Shown here one piece after another: positions 19,613 to 29,587 of a stretch of DNA of 64,000 nt (positions are counted from its first letter, which is position 1; the number at the start of each line of letters is the position of its first letter). Made by a program: the position numbers and the translations under genes. Source of the DNA: Symbiodinium natans (Eukaryota; Sar; Dinophyceae; Suessiales; Symbiodiniaceae); NCBI GenBank assembly GCA_905221605.1, contig CAJNDS010000008.1, forward strand, positions 80,001 to 144,000, read 5' to 3'. The notes below the pieces were generated by a model. That model saw nothing but the letters and a program-made list of their open reading frames with translations. It was not told the DNA's origin and did no database searches.

Positions 19613-19983
19613 TTAGGCTTGAGAGGGTTCATGGCTAAGGGTTTGAGGGGTTTAGGGTTTTAGAAGTAGTGGTTTGGGTCTCTAGGGTTTCGGGGCTGTA
19701 GGGGTTTATGGTTTTAGGGGTTTCGGGCTTAGGGGTTTGCAGGTTTCGGGGGTTTAGGGCGTTCAGAGGTTAGGGTGTTAGCATGTTAGGGGTCTATTTT
19801 TTTGGAGTTTAGGGTTTTTGGGGGGTTTAGGGCTTGAGCATCACAGAATTTAGGGTTTAGGGTTTAGGGTTTAGGATTTAGGGTTTAGGGGTTGACAGCT
19901 TCAGAGTGCAGGGTTTTAGCTTTAGCGTACTGGGGCATATGGCGCGCTGTGGGTTGAGAGCTCAGAGGCCTATCTTGTGTGTG

Positions 19984-20069
19984 ACCCTAAACCCTAAACC
20001 CTAAACCCTGAACCCTAAACCCTAAACCCTAAACCCTAAACCCTAAACCCTAAACCCTAAACCCTAAAC
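19984..20069 (-). repeat. CCCTAAA array
   Basis: About 12 units. Confidence 0.96.
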
Positions 20070-20176
20070 CGGAATGAAGGAATGTTGGACCCTTGGGGCA
20101 CTTGGACCTGCAATCCTTAAAGTGCCCGCGTTTAGCTACAGGGTGGGTCAGACGGATTTCGTGCCTTCAACACCCT
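20070..20176 (+). CDS. Exon candidate
   Basis: 35-codon frame with GPAILKVPAFSYRVGQTDF, ending in TAA inside telomere DNA. No family recognised. Confidence 0.33.
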
Positions 20177-20220
20177 AAACCCTAAATTATACTAAAGCCC
20201 TGAAGCCCCTAAACTCCGAA

Positions 20221-20350
20221 CCCACCTAAACCCTAAACCCCAAACCCCCCTAAACCCTAAACCCCAAACCCTAAACCCTAAACCCCAAACCCCCCTAAAC
20301 CCTAAACCCCAAACCCTAAACCCTAAACCCCAAACCCCCCTAAACCCTAA
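20221..20350 (-). repeat. Higher-order telomere-variant repeat
   Basis: CCCTAAA and CCCCAAA(CCCC) variants arranged in about three 54-56-bp super-units. The frame translating to GLGFRVW repeats is not a gene. Confidence 0.9.
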
Positions 20351-20427
20351 AGCCCAGAGAACAGACAATTTCTTGCGGCTCAAGCTCTCGTCACCGTGCA
20401 GGTGTATCCTTGAAGCCCTGAAATCCT

Positions 20428-20525
20428 AAACCCTAAACCCTAAACCCTAAACCCTAAACCCTAAACCCTAAACCCTAAACCCTACACCCTACACCCTACA
20501 CCCTACACCCTACACCCTAAACCTA
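20428..20525 (-). repeat. CCCTAAA array switching to CCCTACA
   Basis: About eight CCCTAAA units, then five CCCTACA units. Confidence 0.95.
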
Positions 20526-20694
20526 AACCCTCGGGTTTGCCCACTGGAGGTAAAGAGGGTTGTCCAGTGCATGGTCTTGTACAAGCAGGGGATAATCGAG
20601 TCTCCCAGGTAGAGCACTTCGGTTGACAAAGAGAATAAGGGTGGTTTAGGGTGTAGGGTTTAGGGTTAGGGTTTAGGGTTCAGGGTTTAGGGCT

Positions 20695-20838
20695 GCTATC
20701 TAGGACCATGCAATGCCCAATGAAGCCCTTGAAAGTGTGTATGGCTGCCGCGGTGATTGCCGGCGCCGTCTCGCTGGGAAAGCTGCAGCTTTCTTTGACA
20801 AGGCCGGTATGCGCGCCCAGGCTGGTTCTCAGCAGTAG
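20695..20838 (+). CDS. Exon candidate, two competing frames
   Basis: One frame has MKPLKVCMAAAVIAGAVSLG (membrane-like); another has KAAAFFDKAGMRAQAGSQQ and stop. Either could be real; no family recognised. Confidence 0.3.
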
Positions 20839-20888
20839 CCCTAAACCCTAAATCCTAAACCCTAAATCCTAAACCCTAAACCCTAAAC

Positions 20889-21166
20889 CCGAAACCACCC
20901 TTCTTCCCGTTGTTAAGGACTTCGGATCCCTTCGACCCTTGTGTATTCCCTAGCTTTATAGCGAGAGGATCTTTGAGACCCGTTTACTCGCGCATTTTAG
21001 GGTTTAGGGTTTAGGGTTTAGGGTTTAGGGTTTAGGGTTTAGGGCTTAAGTAAACCCCTTTCAACAAGGACGGATAGTTTTCCCGTATGGTCCCTGTATA
21101 GTTAGACTATATAGTAACCCCACAAAACCCCATTCTTATTCTTAAGGCCCATGGAGGAGGTAACCC
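20889..21166 (+). repeat. Tandem segmental duplication, unit 1
   Basis: Contains an exon candidate at 20896-20998 (LLRTSDPFDPCVFPSFIAR), then six TTTAGGG units, then a 110-bp spacer ending GGAGGTAACC. Unit 2 is nearly identical apart from the array length. Confidence 0.92.
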
Positions 21167-21220
21167 TAAACCCCTAAACCCTAAACCCTAAACCCTAAAC
21201 CCTAAACCCTAAACCCTAAA

Positions 21221-21528
21221 CCCGAAACCACCCTTCTTCCCGTTGTTAAGGACTTCGGATCCCTTCGACCCTTGTGTATTCCCTAGCTTTATAGCGAGAG
21301 GATCTTTGAGACCCGTTTACTCGCGCATTTTAGGGTTTAGGGTTTAGGGTTTAGGGTTTAGGGTTTAGGGTTTAGGGTTTAGGGTTTAGGGTTTAGGGTT
21401 TAGGGCTTAAGTAAACCCCTTTCAACAAGGACGGATAGTTTTCCCGTATGGTCCCTGTATAGTTAGACTATATAGTAACCCCACAAAACCCCATTCTTAT
21501 TCTTAAGGCCCATGGAGGAGGTAACCCT
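21221..21528 (+). repeat. Tandem segmental duplication, unit 2
   Basis: Same exon candidate (21229-21331) and spacer as unit 1, but the internal TTTAGGG array has about eleven units. A CCCTAAA array (21167-21220) separates the units. Confidence 0.92.
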
Positions 21529-21641
21529 AAACCCTAAACCCTAAACCCTAAACCCTAAACCCTAAACCCTAAACCCTAAACCCTAAACCCTAAACCCTAA
21601 ACCCTAAACCCTAAACCCTAAACCCTAAACCCTAAACCCTA
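21524..21641 (-). repeat. CCCTAAA array
   Basis: About 16 units. Confidence 0.97.
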
Positions 21642-21679
21642 TTCTAATCATTGAGATCACTGGGCAACCTAGGAACCAG

Positions 21680-21747
21680 GAGTCGTGCTGGCCACTGCTC
21701 CAGCTCCCGAAGGTGCCAGGCCTGTTGACGCAATCCAGGCCCGTGAG
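21680..21747 (+). CDS. Exon candidate with telomere donor
   Basis: After AACCAG, frame VVLATAPAPEGARPVDAIQA; ends in GTGAGG|GTTTAGGG. No family recognised. Confidence 0.35.
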
Positions 21748-21892
21748 GGTTTAGGGTTTAGGGTTTAGGGTTCAGGGTTTAGGGTTTTAGGGTTTGGGGT
21801 TTGGGGTTTAGGGTTAGGGTTTAGGGTTTAGGGTCTAGGGTCTAGGGTACAGGGTTTAGGGTTTAGGGTTTAGGGTTTAGGGTTTACGGGGG
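21748..21892 (+). repeat. TTTAGGG array with variants
   Basis: About 20 units including TCTAGGG. Confidence 0.95.
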
Positions 21893-22000
21893 TCGCAGGT
21901 CACACCCCCACAGCTCACACCCGCAACTTGCGTGGGGCCGAGATTGACAGCTGCCTGCACTTGCGACCCTAAACCTATGAGCCCCAAACTCTGCTAATGA

Positions 22001-22109
22001 AAGGGTTTAGGGTTTAGGGTTTAGGGTTTAGGGTTTAGGGTTTAGGGTTTAGGGTTTAGGGTTTAGGGTTTAGGGTTTAGGGCTAGGGTTTAGGGTTTAG
22101 GGTTTAGGG
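22001..22109 (+). repeat. TTTAGGG array
   Basis: About 15 units. Confidence 0.97.
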
Positions 22110-22375
22110 CTCTCTTGAACTGGTTCGTAAGCATTCAGATCTAGGTTGCCCAGCAGTAAGGTCATAGCTCCTTGTTTACGGGTTTAGTGTTAGTGTTGTG
22201 GGTGTAGGGTCTACTCAGCCCAGGATACTCCACGTGGGGCCGCACAAGACAGGAACCACGACCTTCCAGGACCCCCCTGGCTCTAAGTAGGGAAATGGGG
22301 GAAATAGGTACCCTACGTCATACTTGAAGAGGTGTATATAGGGGGGTATAGGGCTTAAGGGTTCAGGCAGGGTTT

Positions 22376-22462
22376 CCTAAACCCGAAACCCTAAGCCCTA
22401 AACCCTAAACCCTAAACCCTAAACCCTAGACCCTAAACCCTAAACCCTAAACCCTAAACCCT
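22376..22462 (-). repeat. CCCTAAA array
   Basis: About 12 units with one CCCTAGA. Confidence 0.95.
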
Positions 22463-22483
22463 ACCCAGAGCCACCTTCCCCAG

Positions 22484-22597
22484 GAGTTCTTGGTCAGCCA
22501 CGCTGCGTGGCTTCAGGACACGCTGGGTGTGACGGTGGGCTTCAACCAAGCCAAGGAGGGCGAATCTTGGCAGCATGTCCTCTTGGCCCCTTCTTGA
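22484..22597 (+). CDS. Exon candidate, 38 codons to TGA
   Basis: After a TTCCCCAG acceptor, one frame runs EFLVSHAAWLQDTLGVTV and on to TGA with balanced composition. The stop may lie past an unseen donor. No family recognised. Confidence 0.45.
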   Translation, partial: EFLVSHAAWLQDTLGVTVGFNQAKEGESWQHVLLAPS

Positions 22598-22600
22598 ATT

Positions 22601-22655
22601 TAGGGGTTTAGGGTTTAGGGTTTAGGGTTTAGGGTTTAGGGTTTAGGGTTTAGGG
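22601..22655 (+). repeat. TTTAGGG array
   Basis: About eight units. Confidence 0.95.
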
Positions 22656-22810
22656 TTGGGGTTTGGGGCTTAGGGTTCACTAGGGGTTCAGGGTTCCTGT
22701 TGCTTTAGGGGTTTAGGGTTTACTAAGGGTACCCTAAACCCTAAACCCTAAACCCTAAACCCTAGACCCCAAACTTGCTTTAAAGTAAGTAAAGGCCGGA
22801 AAATGTGTAG

Positions 22811-22905
22811 TTACCCTTGCTGCGCTGCAGTAACTGCTTTACGCCAAGGAGATGAGAAGTTACCCTTACTGCGCTGTAGTAACCGCTTTACGCCAAGGCA
22901 GGGAA
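22811..22905 (+). repeat. Two tandem copies of a 47-bp unit
   Basis: GTTACCCTTGCTGCGCTG and GTTACCCTTACTGCGCTG begin the copies. The right copy runs into the next coding segment. Confidence 0.85.
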
Positions 22906-23625
22906 GCTGAATCACATCATGATGAAGTTCCGACATCTCAAAGGCGCCCAGAGGGTTTAGGGTTTAGGGTTTAGGGTTTAGGGTTTAGGGTTTAGGGTTT
23001 AGGGTTTAGGGTTTAGGGTTTAGGGCAATGATGAATTTCCGACATCTCAAAGGTCCCCAGTGGACCAAAGATGCCATGAAGGGCAGGCGACTTGGTAGCC
23101 CAGTGGTACCTCTTGTCACTTTTTTTTTGGGGTTCAAGGTTCCCTTATAGAGTGGTAGCCTTTTCACTGTTTTTGTCTTGTTTCTTTTCTATTTATTATT
23201 TATTTTGTTTATTTCTTTTTTTTGTTTGGGCCGGGGGGGGGGGGGGGGTTCAGGGTTCGCTTATAAAGTAGCCAACCCAACAATAAAGGGGGTGCCGCCC
23301 TTAGCATAGTATGGCTGCTGGGCTACCAAGGTTACAGGCAGCCGTCGAGTACACGAAGATGCAGCTACAAAGCTCGTCCCTGGTACCTTGGTAGCCCAGT
23401 GGTACCCTTTACCCTTTTTTTCGTCTTGGGTTCCCTTAGAAAATCACCAACCCAAAAAAGGGTTTAGGGTTTAGGGTCTAGGGTTTAGGGTTTAGGGTTT
23501 AGGGTTTAGGCTGATTATAATATGGTTGCTGGGCTACCAAGGTACTTGTGTCCGCTGAAGGCTTCAGCCAATTCGACGACGACATGTGGACGTTCTTTAA
23601 GTCGCTTTTTGTGGACAAGGCCTAG
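22898..23625 (+). CDS. Unknown protein, four coding pieces joined across insertions
   Basis: Pieces 22898-22951, 23028-23086, 23331-23382 and 23542-23625 join in frame: GKLNHIMMKFRHLKG / PQWTKDAMKG / RLQAAVEYTKMQLQSSS / LVLVSAEGFSQFDDDMW, then TAG at 23623. The first gap is a TTTAGGG array flanked by a 33-bp direct repeat of exon sequence (30/33 identical). The second is an F element (GC-AG) and the third an F element carrying a telomere array (GT-AG, GTAC duplicated). Frame restoration across independent insertions is the main evidence. The TAG may be avoided by a GC donor at 23620. No family recognised. Confidence 0.6.
22953..23025 (+). repeat. TTTAGGG array between 33-bp direct repeats
   Basis: Ten units, flanked by 22919-22951 and 23028-23060. 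Confidence 0.96.
23087..23330 (+). mobile_element. Family F inverted-repeat element acting as intron (GC-AG)
   Basis: Ends CTTGGTAGCCCAGTGGTACC and GGCTACCAAG are inverted copies. Removing 23087-23330 keeps the frame. No telomere array inside. Holds an 18-bp G-run. Confidence 0.8.
23383..23541 (+). mobile_element. Family F element with internal TTTAGGG array, intron (GT-AG)
   Basis: Same ends as 23087-23330, with GTAC on both sides as target duplication. A seven-unit array lies at 23461-23511. Confidence 0.85.
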
Positions 23626-23746
23626 AGGGTCCATCTGTATTACGATTATGGAGTTAGGTACCAACAAACCCTTCTGGGGTATTACTATTATGGAATTAGG
23701 TACCAAAAAGCCATACTAAATAGGGTTCTGGGGTACCTAAACCCAG

Positions 23747-23891
23747 AATGGTATTACAAATGGTCCCTCTGGGAGGTGTGCTTCTCTGCGGTTGTTCTTC
23801 ATCGCGACCCCACGATCTGGATTGCGTCGATGTGGAACCAAATCAGCAAGATGAACAGCAGCTTGGATTTTCTCATCGCTTGGTATCTCAG
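23747..23891 (+). CDS. Exon candidate, Trp-rich
   Basis: After AAACCCAG, a 48-codon frame runs WYYKWSLWEVCFSAVVLH onward to WYLR, ending CTCAG|GTAGGC. Likely continues the cluster to its left. Hydrophobic and aromatic; no family recognised. Confidence 0.5.
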
Positions 23892-24133
23892 GTAGGCTTT
23901 TCCTTGAAAGTCGTGGTCACCCAGTGGTGAGTGTATGTGTACTGGGTGTCCTTTTGGGGCTACTGGCAAGCCAAACCCTACACCCGACAATGCTTGCATC
24001 ATGTGGGTGTGTCTGCCCGTCGCTCCATGTGAAACCGCTGGAACTCATAAGTTCATAAGGTTCAGGGCAAGATATGAACCACAGGACGGATAAAACCGAA
24101 AAATAGCCCTTCAAACCAAGACAACTCCATGTA

Positions 24134-24320
24134 CATATGAAGCAGGGTATATATTTCTGTCTTTGGTGAGTGTATATAAGGTTTCCCTTTTAATATTGCT
24201 GAGTGTATATACCTGGTGTCCTTTTGGGGGGTACAAGAAATAACCCTAAACCCTAAACCCTAAACCCTGAACCCTAAACTAAACCCTAAACCCTAAACCC
24301 ATATACCCTACTTCATATAC
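24134..24320. mobile_element. Family S element with internal CCCTAAA array (filled site)
   Basis: Left end CATATGAAGCAGGGTATAT and right end ATATACCCTACTTCATATA are inverted. At 24243-24300 it holds a 58-bp array exactly where the copy at 48622-48748 has none. Confidence 0.9.
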
Positions 24321-24338
24321 ATATACACATGTTCATAG

Positions 24339-24400
24339 TTATCGAGAACGCCTGGCGGCGCATCAGAGGCCGCTCCCCAAAATTGTGCGTAGACTCGCCC
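24339..24400 (+). CDS. Exon candidate
   Basis: After TTCATAG, the frame reads IENAWRRIRGRSPKLCVDS and runs into CCCTAAA. No family recognised. Confidence 0.35.
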
Positions 24401-24475
24401 TAAACCCTAAACCCTAAACCCTAAACCCTAAACCCTAAACCCTAAACCCTAAACCCTAAACCCTAAACCCTAAAC
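24399..24475 (-). repeat. CCCTAAA array
   Basis: Eleven units. Confidence 0.97.
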
Positions 24476-24539
24476 CGCAGAGAGGGCGGCCTGATGCGAA
24501 CCCAGCGGCTGAGGGGGGGGGGGGGGGGGTCGGGAAAGG

Positions 24540-25180
24540 GGCCTGGGGCCCCTGCCCATATGCTCCGAGATTGCTCTGAACTAGAGATTGATTTTTTCGA
24601 GCGGAGACTGGTTTGTGTTAAAAATCAATAGAAACCGACCATCTTTCAATAGCAGAAAAAATCAAAGGGCGACTTCGTCAAAAAAGCAATAGAAATTCCC
24701 CACTACCAACGGCAAAGATTCCCCGCTACCAGCGGCGAGCGGTGTACGTGAACATTGTCATTTGTCAGTGGTGCTCCTCAAGTCACTCGCTCTTTTTGGG
24801 TGCATCATTAAATACAATGTGTTCTTCCGATGTACGTTTTGTGACAGTACAGTTTGTGGGCGGCGCTCGTGGAGCAGTGAAGAGGGGAATAAGGTGTGCT
24901 TGCCTTTGCAGTCAATCCTTAAATCCGCAAATATTAAACCCCCTAAAAACCTCAAAACAGCAAACATCAAGACGTCATATTCATAAAAGTATCCCAAATA
25001 AACAAATGCCTTGAACATATTGGCAAATCCCACACAAAATATCCCAAAATCATAGACATCATAAACCCGAAAGCATAACAAATAAGTTTAGTCCTCTTAC
25101 ACGTGGACTTTCTCATCCCGCGGCGCTATACTCCATAGGGCCCACAATTTGGGACTTAAGCCCTAAAACCCGAAACCCTG
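24540..25180. other. AT-richer unique stretch, no gene called
   Basis: Two opposed frames (plus 24742-25014, minus 24758-25081) exist. The minus one starts with hydrophobic residues but its 3' half translates A-rich DNA. Neither has splice signals or a family motif. Confidence 0.45.
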
Positions 25181-25225
25181 AACCCCAAACTTGAAGCCGA
25201 AAACCTTTTCTGGGTTTAGTTTTAG

Positions 25226-26056
25226 ATGTCAGGCTTTTTGGATGGTTGCCTTGACGACCAAGGCAACAATTTGCAAGACTGGAACTCCTTCCTGGCAGAC
25301 ACAGCAGGAAATTCAGCCCCTCCAGGGAAAAGTAGTACTTGGTTTTTTGTCCGTTTGGAGTTTAGAGTTTAGGGTTGAGTATTTAGGGTTTAGGGGCGTA
25401 GGTTTTGGGGCCTAACTTTGTACGGGCCCGTGATTCCATGTTAACCCCCATTGAACCTTTAGGCTGCAGGGTTTAGGGTTTAGGGTTAGGGTTTTGGATT
25501 TAGGGTTTAGGGTTTAGGGTTTACCCCCCAAGGCCCCCGATGAGCATGGGGAGACTGACTTGCAGTTGAAGCTGCTCAACACGCTGACGGCGCACTTTCC
25601 CCAGGCCGTGGATGCGGTGTCTTACGACTATTTGCATGAGGTGGGCGTTTAGGGTTTAGGGTTTAGGGTTTAGGGTTTAGGGTTTAGGGTTTAGGTTTAG
25701 GGTTTAGGGTTTAGGGTTTAGGGTTTAGGGTTTAGGGTTTAGGGTTTAGGGTTTAGGGTACTTGCATGAGGTGGGCGTGTAGCCCCCCCCCGCCCCCCCC
25801 CATAAACCCCACTGTAGACCTTAAACCCGGCTGACCCCCCCCCGCCCCCCAAAAAAAAAGCTAAACCCTAAACCCGAAACCCTAAACCCCAAACCCCAAA
25901 CCCTAAACCCTAAACCCTAAACCCTAAACTCAACAGGTGAACTGCAGCGTGGCGGTTTACGTCCTGTGCAACGCCACCCTCCGTAGGACAGATCAGTCGT
26001 GGAAGGACTGCAAAAATGCCCTCGACCGAAAACTGACCAAGAGCCTTAGCTGCTAA
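25226..26056 (+). CDS. Unknown protein, last three exons
   Basis: Exons 25226-25315, 25533-25640 and 25937-26056 (TAA) join in frame: GFLDGCLDDQGNNLQDWNSF ... DEHGETDLQLKLLNTLTAHF ... VNCSVAVYVLCNATLRRTDQ. Donor 1 is GC with GCCCC repeated at both borders; donor 2 is GAG|GTGGGC with acceptor ACAG|GTGAAC. Intron 1 contains a TTTAGGG array, and intron 2 has arrays in both orientations plus a 17-bp duplicated exon end. The first exon starts with an ATG after TTTTAG but may be internal. Roughly 105 residues, mixed charge, seven Cys. No family recognised. Confidence 0.62.
25468..25523 (+). repeat. TTTAGGG array inside an intron
   Basis: About seven units with variants. Confidence 0.95.
25649..25760 (+). 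repeat. TTTAGGG array between 17-bp direct repeats
   Basis: About 16 units. TTGCATGAGGTGGGCGT is present at 25632-25648 and again at 25762-25778. Confidence 0.97.
25862..25928 (-). repeat. CCCTAAA array
   Basis: Nine units, facing the TTTAGGG array of the same intron. Confidence 0.95.
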
Positions 26057-26172
26057 CTGTAACGTCAGGGTTTAGGGTTCAGGGTTCAGAGCTTAGGGTT
26101 TAGGGGTGGTGTGAATGTTAACCCCAGCTCTTGGAACTCCACAGCTAAGTTTCTCTCCTTAGACACCCGGGC

Positions 26173-26282
26173 CAGTAAGGAACAAGAACAAGTCACCACC
26201 CCACGCTGCTGTGGATGTGACCATGCTGGCACGCGCGTTCTACCTGGCGAAGCAAGCGATGAATGCCACGCAGTGCACCTAG
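26173..26282 (+). CDS. C-terminal exon candidate
   Basis: Frame with DVTMLARAFYLAKQAMNATQ ending in TAG. No family recognised. Confidence 0.4.
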
Positions 26283-26725
26283 AACTCACTGGTGTGTGAA
26301 TCCTTAAATTAAACTTCTCCCGATTCCCTAAAATATTCAAGAATCCCCTTCTAGCAAATTATAGTACTTAGGGTACATGTGGGTCATTCTCTAAATTGGG
26401 GTTCCTTTTTGGGACCCTGTTTAAATTGTGCCGGGTTATACTGGGTACCCCAAAGGACGCGAATTCAGGAAAGTGCTCAATGTGGGTGTTGGAGATGAAA
26501 ACCCTGTTCTAAGTATTAAGGCCCCTATATTATGTGGGTATTTTGTTATTGGGGATGCATCTTGGGTTGAGGGCTCTGAGGGTTTTGGGGGGTTACCTTG
26601 TAGGGCTAACCCTAAACCCTAAACCCTAAAGACCCCAAAGACCGCAAATTTCCTAAAGAGCCAAAAAAACGCCCCGCTAGACCCTAAACCCTAAAGGCTA
26701 AACCCTAAACCCTGAAACCCGAAGG

Positions 26726-26819
26726 CACCAAGCCATGGCCCGACTTTGCACCCGACTCGGCGGGCGCGGTCATCCCCTCAGAGGCGTCGGTGATCGAAGT
26801 GGCAGCTTGCCTCCCTTGA
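26726..26819 (+). CDS. C-terminal exon candidate
   Basis: 30-codon frame with WPDFAPDSAGAVIPSEASVI ending in TGA. No family recognised. Confidence 0.4.
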
Positions 26820-26959
26820 TTTTGGGGGCTCAGGGCGGGCCACGATTTCCAAAATGCTTTGGGGTTTGGGGTTTAGGGCTAGGGTTTAGGGTTTAGGGTT
26901 TAGGTTTAGGGTTTAGGGTTTTGGGTTTTGGGTTTTGGGTTCTTAGATGTTTTTTGGGT

Positions 26960-27034
26960 TTAGGGTGCCTTATAAGCCCTTTAAACCAAAAAGGGCACCC
27001 TTCTCATTCCTAGGTTACTCTGAGGTCTAGGCTA
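26960..27034 (+). mobile_element. Family H repeat, right part
   Basis: CCTTATAAGCCCTTTAAACC, AAAAAGGGCACCC and GGTTACTCTGAGGTCTAG match the right half of 48345-48584. Confidence 0.65.
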
Positions 27035-27639
27035 ATGTGCCTTGCATTTTAGCTCCCAGGGCCTCCTCAAAATTTTGCAGCTTGTTTTTTTGGTGATCGC
27101 CAACTTGTGGGTTTAAGTTTAGGGATTAGGGATAAGGGGGTTTAGGGTTTAGGGTTTAGGGTTTAGGGATTAGGGCTTAGGGCTTAGGGTTTAGGGTCTA
27201 AGGTTTTGGGGTTAGTCTAAAGTTAAGGGCTGAAGGTTCGTGCTTAGGGCCCCTCGTTTTTTTCGTGCCCCGACAACCTACACCCCAAAGCCTCCGCCCC
27301 GAATCAAGGCAAAGCATATGCCTGTCAAGTGCGAGCGCATGGACGGACTCTGCTCAGAAGTATGTTTAGGCTTTTGCGGTTTAGGTTTTAGGGCTTGTTC
27401 TTTGTGCAGCTACTTTGTTTTGTTCACTTGTATCATGGTTCCGATTAGACAACAACTGACCTCAAAAAGTACGTATATACTGTAATGCGTACTGAACCCT
27501 AATACCCCTAACCCCTGAAACTCCTCAAGCCCCTAAAGCCCCTTAAGCCCCAAACCCTAACACCTTAAATCCCAAATTTCCCTACCAGCCCTAAAGCCGT
27601 AAACAAAAACCTCAAGCGCCTAACCGAGGACTGTTTCAG

Positions 27640-27714
27640 GTGGCCACAGACACGTGGTTTGCTCGAACCGCTGCACAGAAACCGACATCTGACTCGAGGC
27701 GACAGGGCAACTGA
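27640..27714 (+). CDS. C-terminal exon candidate
   Basis: After TGTTTCAG, frame VATDTWFARTAAQKPTSDSR onward to TGA (25 codons). No family recognised. Confidence 0.42.
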   Translation: MATDTWFARTAAQKPTSDSRRQGN

Positions 27715-27794
27715 AATCCTTTCGGCTCTAGAACGTTGTTGTCTACTAGTTAAGTTTTGATTTCGGAAGTCTAGGTGTGCTATGCTTTTTGTAT

Positions 27795-28097
27795 TTATGT
27801 TGTTCCTTTCAAGGGGTTTAGACGTTTTAGATTTGTTTTCAAAATATCCTGGGTGTAACGGCGTATATACAGTAGCTCAGTATGGGTTGCTGGAGTTTCG
27901 GAATTCGTTGCGCATCTGCACTTGTTTAGGGTATTAGGGTTCCGGCTGCCAGGAAGCCTGTCTGCTCCGTAGATGTCGGGCGCCTTGAACCAGAACACTG
28001 GCGGTTGATTGGCAAGCTGGTGCGCGACTGCTACTGATGCTGAGGATGGAGATACCGGCGATGTTAATGTCGCCTGGCTTATAAGACCCTCGCGCAC
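27795..28097 (-). CDS. ORF candidate, unknown (minus strand)
   Basis: 100-codon minus frame in one of the few stretches without telomere repeats, rich in Ser/Ala/Pro at the start. Another minus frame (28159-28380) lies upstream. No family, no splice evidence. Confidence 0.28.
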   Translation of the reverse strand: MREGLISQATLTSPVSPSSASVAVAHQLANQPPVFWFKAPDIYGADRLPGSRNPNTLNKCRCATNSETPATHTELLYIRRYTQDILKTNLKRLNPLKGTT

Positions 28098-28363
28098 GGC
28101 ATTGAGTTCGATGACAGGTCATGCTTCGGATGAGCTCCGGCGGAAGACGTGAAGGATATCAGGATATCTGTGAGCACGCGAAGTTGCAGTTGGGGGGAGG
28201 ACTACTGTCAGGCGACCGGGATGACCAGTTATTCAGCCATCTTGGCTTCATCGTGCGTTCCTGATCTGAGAGGCGTCCCCCGGCTTCCGTGGTTTGGGGG
28301 TAGTTGGACTTAAGTGGCTCCCCATCCGCGCAAGCTGCGGAGTGCTTTCGTGAGTAGTCCCTA

Positions 28364-28464
28364 AGGCTCCATGTACCCATATAGTAGATACCTAGGCCTT
28401 AAAGGGGTTCCTATACGGGTACTTTAAGGCCTAGGTATCTACTATAAGGGTACATGGAGCCTTT
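28364..28464. mobile_element. Family O inverted-repeat element
   Basis: Near-perfect long inverted repeat of about 45 bp per arm: AAGGCTCCATGTACCC to GGGTACATGGAGCCTT. Confidence 0.9.
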
Positions 28465-28524
28465 GGGAGTGACTTTCAGGGCTCAAGGTTTGTTTTAGGG
28501 CTTGGGATGCTACAGGGTCCGGGG

Positions 28525-29555
28525 TTTTTTTTTTGCAAAGGTGTGGCTCGGCCCTGTCCCCTTGCAAAGGTGTGGCTTGGCTTGGCTTGGCTTGGCTGGG
28601 CGTGTCCTCTGACCTGGCTTGGCTTGGCTTGGCTCGGCTTGTCCTCTGGCTTGGCTTGGCTCGGCTTGGCTTTCGTTGGCTTGGCTCCTTGGCTTGGCTT
28701 GGCTCGGGTGGGCTCGGCTCGGCTTGGCTTGGCCTGGCTGGCTTGGCTTGGCTTGGCTCGGCGTGGCTTGGCTCGGCTTGGCTCGGCTTGGCCTGGCTTG
28801 GGTGCCGACTTCGTTTTGATTTCCCTGTTCTCCCCAGTCGCAAAGATTCTTTTTACCGCGATGTAGCTGTAGCTGGTAGAAATACGTGGAGTGTATATAT
28901 GTAGTATGCGCAAGCATTGAGTTTGCAAATGGCTGCGCCCCCCCAACCCCCCCGCTTTTTTAAGCCGTGCAAGCTTGCGTCAAAGCATATGAGTCTTGTT
29001 GAAACCCATGATGCAAGCATTGAGTTTGCAAATGGGGGGGGCTGCGCCCCCCCCAACCCCCCCGCTTTTTTTGAGCCGTGCAAGCTTGCGTCAAAGCATA
29101 TGATTCTTGTTGAAACCCATGATGCAAGCATTGAGTTTGCAAATGGGGGGGGCTGCGCCCCCCCCAACCCCCCCGCTTTTTTTGAGCCGTGCAAGCTTGC
29201 GTCAAAGCATATGAGTCTTGTTGAAACCCATGATGCAAGCATTGAGTTTGCAAATGGGCCCCCCGGTGTTGGAACCCATGATGCAAGCATTGAGTTTGCA
29301 AATGGGGGGGGCTGCGCCCCCCCCAACCCCCCCGCTTTTTTAAGCCGTGCAAGCTTGCATCAAAGCATAAGAGTCTTTTTGAAACCCATGATGCAAGCAT
29401 TGAGTTTTCAAATGGGGGGGGCTGCGCCCCCCCCAACCCCCCGCTTCTGAAAGCCGTGCAAGCTTGTTACAAAGCATATGAGTTTTTTTGAAACCTAAGC
29501 GGGAGGGAGTCGGGGTGGTGAGAGTGGGGGGTGGGGGGGAGTGGGGAGGGGGGGT

Positions 29556-29587
<32 letters not shown>

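Noticed and set aside
20192-20383. 63-codon minus frame with GLGFRVW repeats
   Set aside because: Pure telomere-variant translation.
24758-25081. 107-codon minus frame with a hydrophobic start
   Set aside because: The open frame is explained by AT-rich, stop-poor DNA on that strand; no splice sites and no family motif.
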